Positions 1 through 9,687 of a DNA stretch of 64,000 nucleotides are shown one piece after another (within the stretch, counting starts at the first letter, position 1; every line of letters begins with the position of its first letter). The notes under the pieces were generated by a model that ran no database searches, had not been told where the DNA came from, and was given only the letters and a program-made list of their open reading frames with translations. A program made the position numbers and the translations under genes. Source of the DNA: Candidatus Thiodiazotropha sp. (ex Myrtea sp. 'scaly one' KF741663) (lineage in GTDB: Bacteria; Pseudomonadota; Gammaproteobacteria; Chromatiales; Chromatiaceae); contig JAHXIQ010000004.1 in assembly GCA_025655555.1 (NCBI GenBank), positions 428,965 through 492,964 on the forward strand. The letters are read 5' to 3'.

Positions 1-337
1 GCCGCAGGATGTGGTGCATGAAATTAGGGATATGTACCAGAGCCGTCGCGACGTACTATGCGATGGGCTAAATAATATCGGTTGGCATGTGGAGCGCCCC
101 AAGGCGACCATGTTTGTCTGGGCACCGATACCTGAAGCCTATCGGTCAATGGGCTCTCTTGAGTTTTCCAAGAAGCTGTTACAAGAAGCCAAGGTGGCTG
201 TCTCGCCAGGCGTTGGATTTGGCGAACATGGAGATGATCATGTCCGTTTCGGCCTGATCGAGAATGAGCATCGAACCCGTCAGGCGGTTCGCGGTATCCG
301 CGATATGTTCCGTCGTGATGGGCTAGTCAATAACTGA
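1..337 (+). CDS. alaC: PLP-dependent aminotransferase, alanine transaminase AlaC type (3' part)
   Basis: Only the C-terminal ~111 residues are in the window; the reading frame is open to base 2, so the gene begins upstream. The visible part ends a fold-type I aminotransferase, with the stretches [20 protein letters not shown] and [17 protein letters not shown], which I recognise from AlaC (glutamate-pyruvate transaminase). The substrate-phosphate-binding region and the catalytic lysine lie outside. hom starts 33 bases downstream on the same strand, an alaC-hom-thrC order known from many gammaproteobacteria, so co-transcription is likely. The AlaC assignment, rather than another class I/II aminotransferase, rests on C-terminal similarity and context. 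Confidence 0.85.
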   Translation, partial: PQDVVHEIRDMYQSRRDVLCDGLNNIGWHVERPKATMFVWAPIPEAYRSMGSLEFSKKLLQEAKVAVSPGVGFGEHGDDHVRFGLIENEHRTRQAVRGIRDMFRRDGLVNN

Positions 338-370
338 ACAAATATAGAATTAATCGCAGGAGATAGTATC

Positions 371-1684
371 TTGAATCCAGTCAAAGTGGGTCTGTTGGGA
401 CTGGGGACCGTGGGCGGCGGCACCTTGAAGGTATTGACCCGAAATGCCGATGAGATTGCCCGCAGGGCAGGGAGAGGGATCAGGATCAGCCATGCTGCAG
501 CGAAAGCCTTTGACCCGGAACTGCTACGCGGTGTCGATGATATAGAGGTTACCGAGGATGCCTTCGATGTGGTGAATAACCCTGAAGTGGAGATCGTCAT
601 CGAATTGATAGGCGGCTATTCACCAGCTCGCGAATTGGTTTTAAAGGCCATCGAGAATGGAAAACATGTGGTGACTGCCAACAAGGCGCTGATTGCCCTG
701 CATGGCAACGAGATCTTCGCCGCTGCCCAGGAAAAGGGTGTGACGGTCGCCTTCGAGGCAGCCGTGGCAGGTGGCATACCGATCATCAAAGCCGTACGTG
801 AAGGGCTGTCGGCGAATCGTATCGAATGGATTGCCGGCATTATCAACGGTACGGGTAATTTCATTCTCACCGAGATGCGTGACAAGGGGCGCGATTTCGC
901 TGACGTGCTGAAGGAAGCTCAGGCGCTGGGCTATGCGGAGGTCGATCCGACCTTCGATGTGGAGGGTATCGATGCCGCCCACAAGCTGACGATTCTTGCC
1001 TCTATCGCGTTTGGTATTCCCTTGCAGTTCGATAAGACCTATACGGAAGGCATTACGAAGATTGAACCGCAGGATGTGGAATATGCTGCCCAGTTTGGCT
1101 ACCGCATCAAGCATCTCGGCATTACGCGGAGAACCGATCGGGGGATTGAGCTGAGAGTACATCCGACTATGATTCCTCATCGTCGATTGATCGCCAATGT
1201 GGATGGGGTCATGAATGCTGTGCTGATCAAAGGCGATGCAGTCGGACCGACACTCTACTACGGCGCAGGTGCGGGTTCCGAGCCGACCGCATCCGCTGTG
1301 GTGGCCGATGTGGTCGATGTGGTTAGAGCGCTGACATCGGATCCGGAAAACCGGGTACCTCATTTGGCTTTCCAGCCCGGTGAGCTGGTCGATCTGCCTA
1401 TTCTGCCTATTGATGAGGTAGAGACGGCTTTCTACCTGCGGATGCAGGTGGAAGACAAGCCTGGCGTGGTCGCAAGGATCGCTGGGATTCTGGCAGACTC
1501 AGGTATCAGTATCGAGGCGATCCAACAGAAGGAACCCGCCGAGGGTGAAACCACCGTCCCCCTCGTGATGCTGACTCAAAAAGTACTGGGTCAACAGCTT
1601 GACCAGGCAATTGCTGCCATTGAGCAGTTGGAGAGTGTCTCAGGCCAAGTCATGCTGATCCGGGTCGAGCGACTCGACGGTTGA
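371..1684 (+). CDS. hom: Homoserine dehydrogenase
   Basis: Converts aspartate semialdehyde to homoserine with NAD(P)H, the branch step to threonine and methionine. The 437-residue length is normal for the monofunctional ACT-containing enzyme. A Rossmann motif GLGTVG lies at residues 10-15, the dehydrogenase core has the family stretch GIINGTGNFIL, and a C-terminal ACT domain starts near residue 354 (FYLRMQVEDKPGVVARIAGI), the usual site of threonine feedback. The start is TTG at 371, preceded by the purine-rich GCAGGAGATA about 8 bases upstream; the Rossmann strand begins right after it. It is not fused to aspartokinase. thrC follows about 110 bases downstream. Confidence 0.96.
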   Translation: MNPVKVGLLGLGTVGGGTLKVLTRNADEIARRAGRGIRISHAAAKAFDPELLRGVDDIEVTEDAFDVVNNPEVEIVIELIGGYSPARELVLKAIENGKHVVTANKALIALHGNEIFAAAQEKGVTVAFEAAVAGGIPIIKAVREGLSANRIEWIAGIINGTGNFILTEMRDKGRDFADVLKEAQALGYAEVDPTFDVEGIDAAHKLTILASIAFGIPLQFDKTYTEGITKIEPQDVEYAAQFGYRIKHLGITRRTDRGIELRVHPTMIPHRRLIANVDGVMNAVLIKGDAVGPTLYYGAGAGSEPTASAVVADVVDVVRALTSDPENRVPHLAFQPGELVDLPILPIDEVETAFYLRMQVEDKPGVVARIAGILADSGISIEAIQQKEPAEGETTVPLVMLTQKVLGQQLDQAIAAIEQLESVSGQVMLIRVERLDG

Positions 1685-1792
1685 AGAGATAACAAAGCAG
1701 CAATTATTAATGATTCTGAGCAGCTGCCGCTAACCCCTGTTAGGTATTTCGTGTGGCGGTTCAAAGAAAGAAGGTTTTCAGAGGTTACTAAC

Positions 1793-2938
1793 ATGACGTT
1801 TCGCCCCCGTTACACTGGTTTGATTGATAAATACCGTGATCGTCTTCCGGTACATGACGATACGCGCATCATCAGCCTCGGAGAAGGCAATACACCACTG
1901 ATACGTCTGCAGAATATTCCCCGGGAACTGGGCAAGGATGTTGACATTTATGTCAAATATGAAGGCTTGAATCCCACAGGTTCATTCAAGGATCGTGGTA
2001 TGACCATGGCGGTAACCAAGGCTGTCGAAGCCGGGAGTAAGGCCATTATCTGCGCCTCTACTGGTAATACTTCGGCAGCAGCAGCTGCCTACGCCGCGAG
2101 AGCAGGTATCACGGCTTTCGTCCTTATCCCTGATGGTAAGATCGCGATGGGTAAGATGGCGCAGGCTATGATGTATGGCGCGGTCACTATTCAGATCAAG
2201 GGGAATTTTGATGACGGCATGCAACTGGTCAAGGAAGTGGCCGAACATGCTCCTGTCACAATTGTAAATTCCATCAATCCCTATCGTCTGCAGGGTCAGA
2301 AGACGGCTGCTTTTGAGATTATCGAAGAGCTGGGTCACGCGCCTGATTACCACTGCCTGCCAGTCGGTAATGCGGGTAATGTCACAGCCCACTGGATTGG
2401 GTACTGTGAATACTCCTGTTCATCTGGCGACCATGTGACCGAGGCCTGTGCGTATTGCGGTGGAAAATGTAAATTTGCCGGCGGTGCCATAACTGGCAAG
2501 CGTCCTAAAATGGTTGGCTACCAGGCAGCTGGATCTGCACCTTTCATGCGGGGAGGCCCTGTCAAAGAACCCGAGACAGTGGCGACGGCAATTCGGATTG
2601 GTAATCCGCAGTCCTGGGACCAGGCATGGAAAGTTCAGAAAGAGTCTGGTGGTTGGTTCGACGAATGTACAGATGAGTTGATATTAGCTGCGCAAAAGCT
2701 GCTTGCCGAAAGAGAGGGTATCTTCTGTGAGCCGGCATCAGCTACCTCGCTGGCAGGTGCCATGCGGGATATTCAGTCAGGTAAGATACCAGAAGGCTCA
2801 AGTATCGTCTGTACGCTGACGGGGAATGGTTTGAAAGATCCCGATACTGCAATTAAACAATCTACATCACCCGTAGTTAGTATTGATGCTGAACTGGATG
2901 CTGTTAAGCGAGCTATTTTTGAAAACACGATAATCTAG
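1793..2938 (+). CDS. thrC: Threonine synthase with cysteine-rich insertion
   Basis: PLP enzyme converting O-phosphohomoserine to threonine. I chose ATG 1793 (381 residues) over a GTG at 1751 because the conserved N-terminus starts here and AGAGGT precedes it. The PLP lysine is K66 in PTGSFKDRG, and the phosphate-cradle motif GNAGN is at 192-196. Residues 203-235 form an insertion with five cysteines (C205, C209, C219, C222, C226) where the common short threonine synthases continue directly. The spacing would suit metal or cluster binding, but no function is shown. This is the short type, not the ~430-470 residue E. coli-like type. It likely forms one unit with hom. Confidence 0.95.
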   Translation: MTFRPRYTGLIDKYRDRLPVHDDTRIISLGEGNTPLIRLQNIPRELGKDVDIYVKYEGLNPTGSFKDRGMTMAVTKAVEAGSKAIICASTGNTSAAAAAYAARAGITAFVLIPDGKIAMGKMAQAMMYGAVTIQIKGNFDDGMQLVKEVAEHAPVTIVNSINPYRLQGQKTAAFEIIEELGHAPDYHCLPVGNAGNVTAHWIGYCEYSCSSGDHVTEACAYCGGKCKFAGGAITGKRPKMVGYQAAGSAPFMRGGPVKEPETVATAIRIGNPQSWDQAWKVQKESGGWFDECTDELILAAQKLLAEREGIFCEPASATSLAGAMRDIQSGKIPEGSSIVCTLTGNGLKDPDTAIKQSTSPVVSIDAELDAVKRAIFENTII

Positions 2939-3354
2939 CTACTTCATGAAGAGAGAAGCTGTCGTGGTGAAAGCAACGAAAGTGGTACCTCTCTGATTCA
3001 CTATATGAAGATCGATGTTTGCAGAAATAAAGAAATTGTAAATATTGATGTCAACGAAAATCTTAGTATATGCACTATGTGAATTAGACGCTAACATTAG
3101 ACCCGGATCAAAAAATGTTGGTGGGCCTAGCGCACATTAGCCTGTTGACTCTTCAGTTATTCATATCGCTTGTACCATTGGGTGTATCCACTTGAGCTAG
3201 ATAGAAATGATTTCGATAGTTCACATATATCTGTCTATGCTGGTTTACAAGTAGATGTAGCGCTTAACAAAGAATGATTCTACAAATGTATATGCCCCAC
3301 ACTTTTGTAAGAGTGGTTTGATATGGAATTTTCATGCCGATTATTTATTAACTC
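2939..3354. other. Gene-free AT-rich spacer at the left edge of the polysaccharide island
   Basis: About 415 bases with no open frame worth calling on either strand and no clear terminator after thrC. Base composition drops sharply from the GC-richer thrC side to AT-rich sequence, marking the edge of the polysaccharide island. Promoter elements for the flippase gene probably lie here, but I could not single out a convincing -35/-10 pair. Confidence 0.6.
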
Positions 3355-4926
3355 ATGACATCAGATAAAGCAAATAAAACTAAAGACACGTCAGGAAGAG
3401 ACAGGATTGTAAAAAATGTCTTTACCAGTTGGGGTAGTCACTTGGTTTTGGTTATTGTCGGCTTTATTATGCCTCGAATGATCGATACTCACTTAGGAAA
3501 AAATTCGTTGGGTATCTGGGATATGAGTTGGTCATTCGTAAATTATTTATCGCTTTCTGGAATGGGGGTGGGATCTTCCGTTAATCGGTATGTAGCTAAG
3601 TACTATTCTGGGAATGACTTTCAGAGTTTAAATAAAGCCGTATCATCAGTTGCAGCCATACAGGTTGTTATAGCTTTTATAGTGGTGACTGGCACGGGAA
3701 TGCTTGTCCTGTTCCTGCCTAATTATCTGATTGATTGGAATAATGATGAGGTGTCTCAAGCAATATCAGTAATCGGACTTCTTGGTTTAAGCTTAGCCGT
3801 CCAGATGTTTTTCGATTCTTTTCGAGGTGTGATTACTGGTTTACATCGCTGGGATCTTCATAATGGATTAAATGCATCAGCAAGTTTGTTAGCTGCTGTT
3901 CTTATGATTGTTTCACTCACTTTCGGAAATTCATTGGTCAGTCTTGCTGTTATTTACTTGATTGTTACTAGTGTTACAGAATTAATTCGGGTTTACCTCG
4001 CATTTTCAGTTTGTCGAAAACTTGACTTAAAAGTTAAATATATCAGTAAGTTTCATATAAAGAAAATGCTGAAGTTCGGCTTAAAATCAATTGTTGCAGG
4101 TGCATCACCTCTTGTGGTTTTACAAACCATCAACATCTCATTGGCCAGTAGTCTTGGTGCAGGTGCGCTTGCGGTATTTATGCGGCCAGTTGCGCTGGTA
4201 AGGCATGTTGAAACGTTCTTAAACAAGTTTTCTCATGTCTTGACACCGACAGTAGGCTCATTAATGGGTATCGGAAAAGACGAAGAGATTAAAGATTTTC
4301 TTATTCAAACAACAAAATATTCCGTATCTATAACGCTTCCGATGGTGCTGATATTAGCAATACTTGGTGATCATATTCTAAACGTATGGATGGGTCCGGA
4401 TTATGCTAATAGTACAGTAATAAGTGTCCTTGCCTTGGGCTCATTTTTTTCGATATCTCAAAGTTCAGTGTTAAGGGTTCTGATGGGAATGAATATGCAT
4501 GGAAGAGTTGCAGTTTTTACATTTATCCTCTCAATAATGCTGCTTATTGCGGGTGTAATGATTAATAATCATTTTGGTTGGACGTTGGTAAATGCGGCTA
4601 TCTTAACTGTGTCAATACTAACCATAACGCGTGGATTCATTATTCCAATGTATACATGTAGAAAAATAGGGATATCGTATCTACATTATTTTAGTAAATC
4701 GTTCGGTTACCCGCTATTCGGCGGGTTGGTTATTTTATTGTGGCTATTTTTTAGTAGATGGCTTGGTGCGGATAATTCTTTACAGGTATTGCTTGTTGGG
4801 TTGTTAGGAACAGCGGTAATTTACCCAATTATTTTCTGGTCTTACATAAAACCCGCATTTGAAGCGAGAAAGGCGAGAAAGGCGAGAAAGGCGAGGAAAG
4901 CTATCGAATATAATCAAGAGTTGTGA
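3355..4926 (+). CDS. Polysaccharide flippase-like membrane protein (Wzx/MATE fold)
   Basis: A 523-residue polytopic inner-membrane protein with roughly 12-14 hydrophobic segments. The cytoplasmic N-terminus is charged and the first helix begins near residue 28 (SWGSHLVLVIVGFIMPRM). It has the pattern of oligosaccharide flippases (Polysacc_synt / MVF families), which move undecaprenyl-linked repeat units across the inner membrane. Glycosyltransferases and a Wzy-like protein next door support this role. The C-terminus ends in a repeated ARK tripeptide encoded by a 9-base tandem repeat (4864-4899). The last 13 bases overlap the 3' end of the convergent glycosyltransferase gene. The substrate is unknown. 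Confidence 0.85.
   Translation: MTSDKANKTKDTSGRDRIVKNVFTSWGSHLVLVIVGFIMPRMIDTHLGKNSLGIWDMSWSFVNYLSLSGMGVGSSVNRYVAKYYSGNDFQSLNKAVSSVAAIQVVIAFIVVTGTGMLVLFLPNYLIDWNNDEVSQAISVIGLLGLSLAVQMFFDSFRGVITGLHRWDLHNGLNASASLLAAVLMIVSLTFGNSLVSLAVIYLIVTSVTELIRVYLAFSVCRKLDLKVKYISKFHIKKMLKFGLKSIVAGASPLVVLQTINISLASSLGAGALAVFMRPVALVRHVETFLNKFSHVLTPTVGSLMGIGKDEEIKDFLIQTTKYSVSITLPMVLILAILGDHILNVWMGPDYANSTVISVLALGSFFSISQSSVLRVLMGMNMHGRVAVFTFILSIMLLIAGVMINNHFGWTLVNAAILTVSILTITRGFIIPMYTCRKIGISYLHYFSKSFGYPLFGGLVILLWLFFSRWLGADNSLQVLLVGLLGTAVIYPIIFWSYIKPAFEARKARKARKARKAIEYNQEL
4864..4899 (+). repeat. 9-bp tandem repeat inside the flippase 3' end
   Basis: Three perfect copies of GCGAGAAAG (4864-4890) and a fourth imperfect copy (GCGAGGAAA). 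Nine bases keep the frame, so copy-number change would lengthen or shorten a basic ARK tail at the cytoplasmic C-terminus without a frameshift. Slipped-strand variation is inference. Confidence 0.9.
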
Positions 4927-6065
4927 TTTAGTATATCTTTGTAAACGCGATATGTTTTTTTGGCAACAACATCTGGATGAAATCTTTCTAGAGCAATACA
5001 TCTCGATGTGTCGCGCATACTATTCATAAGTTTTGTATCAGTAATGATCTGCTTGATACGGCGGGCGATGTCGGATACGTCATGTGGATTAACTAAAAAA
5101 CCACTTTCCCCATCTTTAACCATGTAAGGCATTCCACACATATTTGAGGTAACAACAGGTATACCTGCAGCCATTGCTTCCTCAATCCCCATTGGTGAGT
5201 TTTCTTCAAGGGAAACAAGAGCAAAAATTGTTGCTTGGGATAACTCATCTTGAATTTCATTGCTATTAATTCGACCAAGCAGTTTTACCTTATTTTCGAG
5301 TTTCTTTTCCTTGATTGTTTTTGCGACTATTTCTCCGTACTCATGATTAGAAACAGAGCCGGCGAGTCGTAGTTCCACGTCATGCCCATCACTGGAAAGC
5401 CTTTCTATTGCATTAATCAAATTAAGAGTATTTTTTCTAGGCGAAATAACGGCAGCACTAAAAATAATATTTTTGTTTGCAGCGTTTTCGATGCCAAAAA
5501 ATCTACTAGAGATTGGGTTGTCAATATCGTGAATTACTGATTTCGAAACCTGTGAAACTTTTTCACGAACATAAGGGCTTATTGAAATAATATGTGGTTG
5601 ATCCGACCAGCCCTGATGCTCAATTTGTTTCCATATTTTTGAGCGTATCCATGGCAGATTCTTCTGAGATAACAACGTGTCACCATGAATGAATCCATGA
5701 ACGGTGAACACTCGAGGATAGTCTAGCTTGCTCACCATTAATCCATATGTATCGTGAGCATGAATTATGTCGGGATTCAGATCTGAAATATAAGAACTTA
5801 TAGTATCTCTACCGCTGAATAGCGCATTAATGAGCTCATTCTTAGCGGTTCTTGGTAATCTGTGTATTGTTGAGCCAAGCCATTCATAATGTCTGGGGCT
5901 AGTAATGCCTTTATCCAATGTGATTACGTGCACATCAAGTTGACTGATTTCAGAAAGGCTTTTCACCAGGTTTACACTTACAGCCTCTACCCCGCCATAC
6001 GGATACTCTGGATCTGCAGGGAATTGCGTGACGATAGCTAGCTTGATTGGTTTGTTTGTAATCAT
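4914..6065 (-). CDS. Glycosyltransferase, GT4 family
   Basis: 383 residues with the two Rossmann-like halves of GT-B enzymes. The N-terminal acceptor half opens with LAIVTQFPADPEYPYGGVEA, whose glycine-rich loop is typical of GT4. The C-terminal half carries the donor-binding E-x7-E motif in EENSPMGIEEAMAAGIPVV. It probably adds a sugar from a nucleotide-sugar donor to a lipid-linked oligosaccharide at the cytoplasmic face; donor and acceptor cannot be read from sequence. It is the last gene of a minus-strand run (8722 to 4914), only 4 bases after the preceding glycosyltransferase gene, and its end overlaps the convergent flippase gene by 13 bases. Confidence 0.9.
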   Translation of the reverse strand: MITNKPIKLAIVTQFPADPEYPYGGVEAVSVNLVKSLSEISQLDVHVITLDKGITSPRHYEWLGSTIHRLPRTAKNELINALFSGRDTISSYISDLNPDIIHAHDTYGLMVSKLDYPRVFTVHGFIHGDTLLSQKNLPWIRSKIWKQIEHQGWSDQPHIISISPYVREKVSQVSKSVIHDIDNPISSRFFGIENAANKNIIFSAAVISPRKNTLNLINAIERLSSDGHDVELRLAGSVSNHEYGEIVAKTIKEKKLENKVKLLGRINSNEIQDELSQATIFALVSLEENSPMGIEEAMAAGIPVVTSNMCGMPYMVKDGESGFLVNPHDVSDIARRIKQIITDTKLMNSMRDTSRCIALERFHPDVVAKKTYRVYKDILNHNS

Positions 6066-6069
6066 TTAT

Positions 6070-7194
6070 TTATTCGGTTTCATTTTCGAAGATTTCAAGA
6101 AAATTATTCATTGCATTGTTTGTTGAGTGATTTGCTAAATAGTATTCCCTGGCACGATTAGACATCGACTTCCAGATGCCTTCGTTGTCTCGCAATAAAA
6201 TAAAGGCATTAATAAATTCCTCCGTGCTTTTTACATTGATACCAATATCGTTGTTAGTTATCACAGTGTCTGGATTGATCGTAGATACAACAGGTAAACA
6301 ATAACTCCAGGCTTCAAGAAAAGTGTTAGGGAATCCCTCGTATAAAGAAGTATTACAAAAGGCAGAGACAGCGCTGTAACGTTTGTTTAATTGTTCTCTA
6401 TTTAGTTTTCCATGAAGGATGACATTACTTATAGCGCTCGCTCTGTCAAGAATGTTCCTGGCATATTCAAGTTCCTGATCTGCACCGCCAGCAATTTCAA
6501 ATATAATTCCATCGAGTGACTCTGCTATGTCAAGAAGGACCTCGACACGTTTTACAGATGCAATTCTTCCGACCCATAAAACATGAAACTTACCATCCTG
6601 TAAATGTTTGGGTTGTATGAGATTATCCATTGGTCCTGGGCAGGGCATTGGTAGGACTTCCGAGTTTAGGGAAAAACCCAATCGTAGAGAATTCTGTTGA
6701 GATTTTGTTTGGCAAATTATCCTATTAGCATTCTTGAGCCCATACTTATATAGGACTTTTTCACGATAAGTACGTAAGGACGGAAGATTGATGTCACAAT
6801 CAGGATCACTTGCAACTGAGTAAATAAACTTTCTGTTGTTTAGTCTACACCAGAGCGCGACTTGGCCAGTGACATACTCTGCGCAGTTTTGGTAATAGAC
6901 ATCTGCGTTGGCTTTTTTAAGTGATCTTATAAGTGAATGCCATCTCGGGTAAAAAAAACGTATTCCAGGTATGCCGTCATCTCTTCTACAAAGTTTAATA
7001 ACTGTTACATTGTCTATGATTTCATCATTTAAATCGTTCTCATTCCATGTGATGATTGAAACTTTGTGTTTAGTGTTGTTGGCAAGCCATTTTGCTAAAA
7101 GTGCCGTTTGGCGCTCTACACCACCTATATGTCCTGATTCACTGTTAGTCATTGCACCATAAGCAAAGTTCGCCACAATACAAATGCTAGCCAT
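6070..7194 (-). CDS. Glycosyltransferase, GT4 family
   Basis: 374 residues, GT-B fold. The N-terminus has a Rossmann strand followed by a GGVERQ loop, as in many GT4 enzymes. The C-terminal donor site shows SLYEGFPNTFLEAWSYCLPV, matching the GT4 E-G-F-P...E pattern. A WVGRIASVKRVE stretch starts the second domain. The start ATG at 7194 overlaps the end of the Wzy-like gene by 8 bases, and the next glycosyltransferase follows after 4 bases, so the three are translationally coupled. It is expected to act in the cytoplasm on the repeat unit exported by this island. Confidence 0.9.
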   Translation of the reverse strand: MASICIVANFAYGAMTNSESGHIGGVERQTALLAKWLANNTKHKVSIITWNENDLNDEIIDNVTVIKLCRRDDGIPGIRFFYPRWHSLIRSLKKANADVYYQNCAEYVTGQVALWCRLNNRKFIYSVASDPDCDINLPSLRTYREKVLYKYGLKNANRIICQTKSQQNSLRLGFSLNSEVLPMPCPGPMDNLIQPKHLQDGKFHVLWVGRIASVKRVEVLLDIAESLDGIIFEIAGGADQELEYARNILDRASAISNVILHGKLNREQLNKRYSAVSAFCNTSLYEGFPNTFLEAWSYCLPVVSTINPDTVITNNDIGINVKSTEEFINAFILLRDNEGIWKSMSNRAREYYLANHSTNNAMNNFLEIFENETE

Positions 7195-8722
7195 TATTGT
7201 TACCCGATGAATAATAATTAAATTTAGGTTTTGTCTGTAAAGGTTTCAATATTCCATCGTGCTTAGACCATAAGATGTCATTTTCGATGGGTATATCATG
7301 AGCCTTATTTTCTGATGCAATCTTTTCAAACTTTGACCTCTGTACATAAAGTCTTAGCAGCAAGCCAATGATGCACCACATGCCAACAGCACCTTCACGG
7401 GGGTAAAAAGTTTGGCTGCCAAAGCCAGATATAAGAAGCGCTAATATTAATGCAGTTCCCGCGCCACCAATCACGACAAAATTTCTGTTTCTAGTGTCCT
7501 TGAGTAGTGAAAAGCTATACGAAAGAAGTGTAATGTAAAAAATCATTACAGGTATGAATCCTACAAAACCATTATCCATCAACCATTGAAGATACATATT
7601 ATGAGGATGTGGAAATGCCTCTTGAAACGAGGTCCATAGGTAACTGGTTAAACCTTCTCGAATCATAGCCTCTTTTCCGTATCCAATGAAAGGTCTCTGT
7701 TGGATCTTATCTATGACAAAAGGCCATGCAATCGTTCTCCCAGATGTAACTGTATATAAATCTACATTACTATTTTCGTTAATGAGGCCCTCTTCCAATA
7801 GTGCTTGGTTTCTACTGTCTGAAGTTGATTCACTGAAACCCATGAGGAGTCTGTCACGCGCCGCTGGTAGAATGAGTACGATTATAAAAACGACAAGCGG
7901 CCCGTAAATTAGAAATTTTCTCCATTTGAGCACTGAGAAAACAAAACCAATAGCAGCCCATGTGGCGTACCCAGTTCTACCACCGCTGAGTGCAAGTGCA
8001 AAAAGAATCACCATGCAAATAATATAAATGTACTTATTTTTTGATTTGTCATCTGATAATTCACTCAGAGAAAATATTGCCCAAAAGGCGCCTGCAAACA
8101 TCATGGCAAGGTTAACCCTATGATAACCAACATTGTCTGAAAGAAGCTTTCGAGCTAAATACTCTAATCGATCAGCATCTGTAAGTGCGCCAATTGGCAT
8201 TGCCTTGATGGTCAGGAGGGCGAGAAAAAAATAGATAAGTAGTGCAGATGAAAGTCCCCAAATGAACCTTTTTTGGCTATTACAACCGTAAAAAAGCAGA
8301 AGGCCAGGTACAATCCATTTTAGGACATTAATTACATGTTCAGAAAAAAGGCCTAAAAACGATGGTGGGTCCTCACCTCTTAGTAAATTCCATTCAATAA
8401 TCTCACCGATATCTCCAGACATTCTGAAATAGGCGATAAGACAAAAAGATATATATATTAGTAAAACTGACCTTATATATCCTGGAAAATCCCATTCAGT
8501 ATTTTCAATCGCTCTATTGCGAAATACAAAACCCATCAACACAAATAGAAAAAAAATATTCCAAGGATTTAAACCTTGAATGCCCAGCATCGACTTAGGA
8601 ATATCAGGATGTTCAATAATAGATACAAATACAATGAGTACGCAGAGAGATTTATACCAGTCTTTAAATGAATACAGACAAAAGAATGTAAGAAATAGAC
8701 TGAGTAAAGTAAGCCTTATCAT
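7187..8722 (-). CDS. O-antigen ligase/polymerase-like membrane protein (Wzy/WaaL superfamily)
   Basis: 511 residues, with about ten or more hydrophobic segments and a large periplasmic loop near residues 290-360. That loop contains RPFIGYGKEAMIREG and the histidine-bearing PHPHNMYLQWL, typical of the Wzy_C (O-antigen ligase) domain. Such proteins polymerise lipid-linked repeat units or ligate glycans in the periplasm. It is the first gene of a three-gene minus-strand operon, overlapping the next gene by 8 bases. Polymerase is likelier than ligase given the neighbouring flippase, but sequence alone does not separate them. Confidence 0.85.
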   Translation of the reverse strand: MIRLTLLSLFLTFFCLYSFKDWYKSLCVLIVFVSIIEHPDIPKSMLGIQGLNPWNIFFLFVLMGFVFRNRAIENTEWDFPGYIRSVLLIYISFCLIAYFRMSGDIGEIIEWNLLRGEDPPSFLGLFSEHVINVLKWIVPGLLLFYGCNSQKRFIWGLSSALLIYFFLALLTIKAMPIGALTDADRLEYLARKLLSDNVGYHRVNLAMMFAGAFWAIFSLSELSDDKSKNKYIYIICMVILFALALSGGRTGYATWAAIGFVFSVLKWRKFLIYGPLVVFIIVLILPAARDRLLMGFSESTSDSRNQALLEEGLINENSNVDLYTVTSGRTIAWPFVIDKIQQRPFIGYGKEAMIREGLTSYLWTSFQEAFPHPHNMYLQWLMDNGFVGFIPVMIFYITLLSYSFSLLKDTRNRNFVVIGGAGTALILALLISGFGSQTFYPREGAVGMWCIIGLLLRLYVQRSKFEKIASENKAHDIPIENDILWSKHDGILKPLQTKPKFNYYSSGNNNG

Positions 8723-9687
8723 TGTAGAGGAACTTTTTTAATCTTTAATTACGTATCGTAGATATATGCGGTAACATTATAGAGTAAAAATTTTTGATTA
8801 CACTTAACGCTTTGATAATTAAAGAAAATAGTTTAATCATGTAGGTGGTAAGGTAGAATTTTAATCTTTCGCCTTACAATATAACAAAAAACACTTGTCT
8901 GAGGTCGATTTTTCGAGGAAATATTCTCCAAGTCACTGGTAGAATAGGTGTATTGGTTGAATATAGTATTGTTTACAATTTCACATGTTCCAATTTTTTG
9001 TGCGCCTACGGTATTGGCCTATAGGGTCTATTCCTATCAGCGTTAATGGCTTTACAAAATTACAAGAACAGAAGAGTCGGAATGTAACTACATATCTCGA
9101 ATAGAATCGTTAAAGATCTCGTACCTCGAACAGTGAGGCAGTGTGGACCGCTACAGAACTTGATTTATTGATTGGTTATCGAATGTGCTCCACTCAAAAG
9201 AAACATTGTTGCTATCGCACTGGTTATAGTTCAAATCAGAAGAGCTCCTAAAGCTTGGAGTAACAATCATTATATTGCCTACACTACGGTATTAATGCGA
9301 ACTTGTTGTCTGGCGACATGAAGGTTATAGGGTGAGTAGGTTCAATAATACTCATGACAGGAGTGAGGAGTCAGCCGGAATGTCCTACGAGGGTTCTAAA
9401 GAGGGCGCGTGAAGATGCATGTGCTAAGAATTATATAATTATTGAATTACTTAAATTCTTCATCTTCTCATGATATATAACGACGTTGAGAGTAATCATT
9501 CAAACAAGACAACTTCCATAGGGTGAGCGTTTGCTCATATATTAATGGCTGAAATATGCCATAAAAACAGTATGTTACGATGTAATTGTGGGTGGTTTGT
9601 CCCAGGATAAATAGAAAGGGAATTTAATTCATGAATGATTTCACCGACGGTGTGACCTAGCCAGTAAATATTTTGGATCCATTAGTT
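8723..9687. other. Long gene-free AT-rich region between divergent polysaccharide genes
   Basis: Nearly 1 kb with frequent stops in all frames. It separates the minus-strand wzy-like operon from the plus-strand deacetylase-like gene and must hold their promoters, but I see no confident -35/-10 pair. Short open stretches, for example around 9380-9470, show no recognisable domain. A decayed gene or a long regulatory leader are both possible. Confidence 0.6.

Noticed and set aside
641..1363. 240-codon minus-strand frame inside hom
   Set aside because: Shadow of the homoserine dehydrogenase coding strand.
8835..8860. RfaH ops-like sequence (GGTGGTAAGGTAG) upstream of polysaccharide genes
   Set aside because: Matches only about 8 of 12 positions of the ops consensus as I recall it, and the flanking JUMPstart context is not evident.
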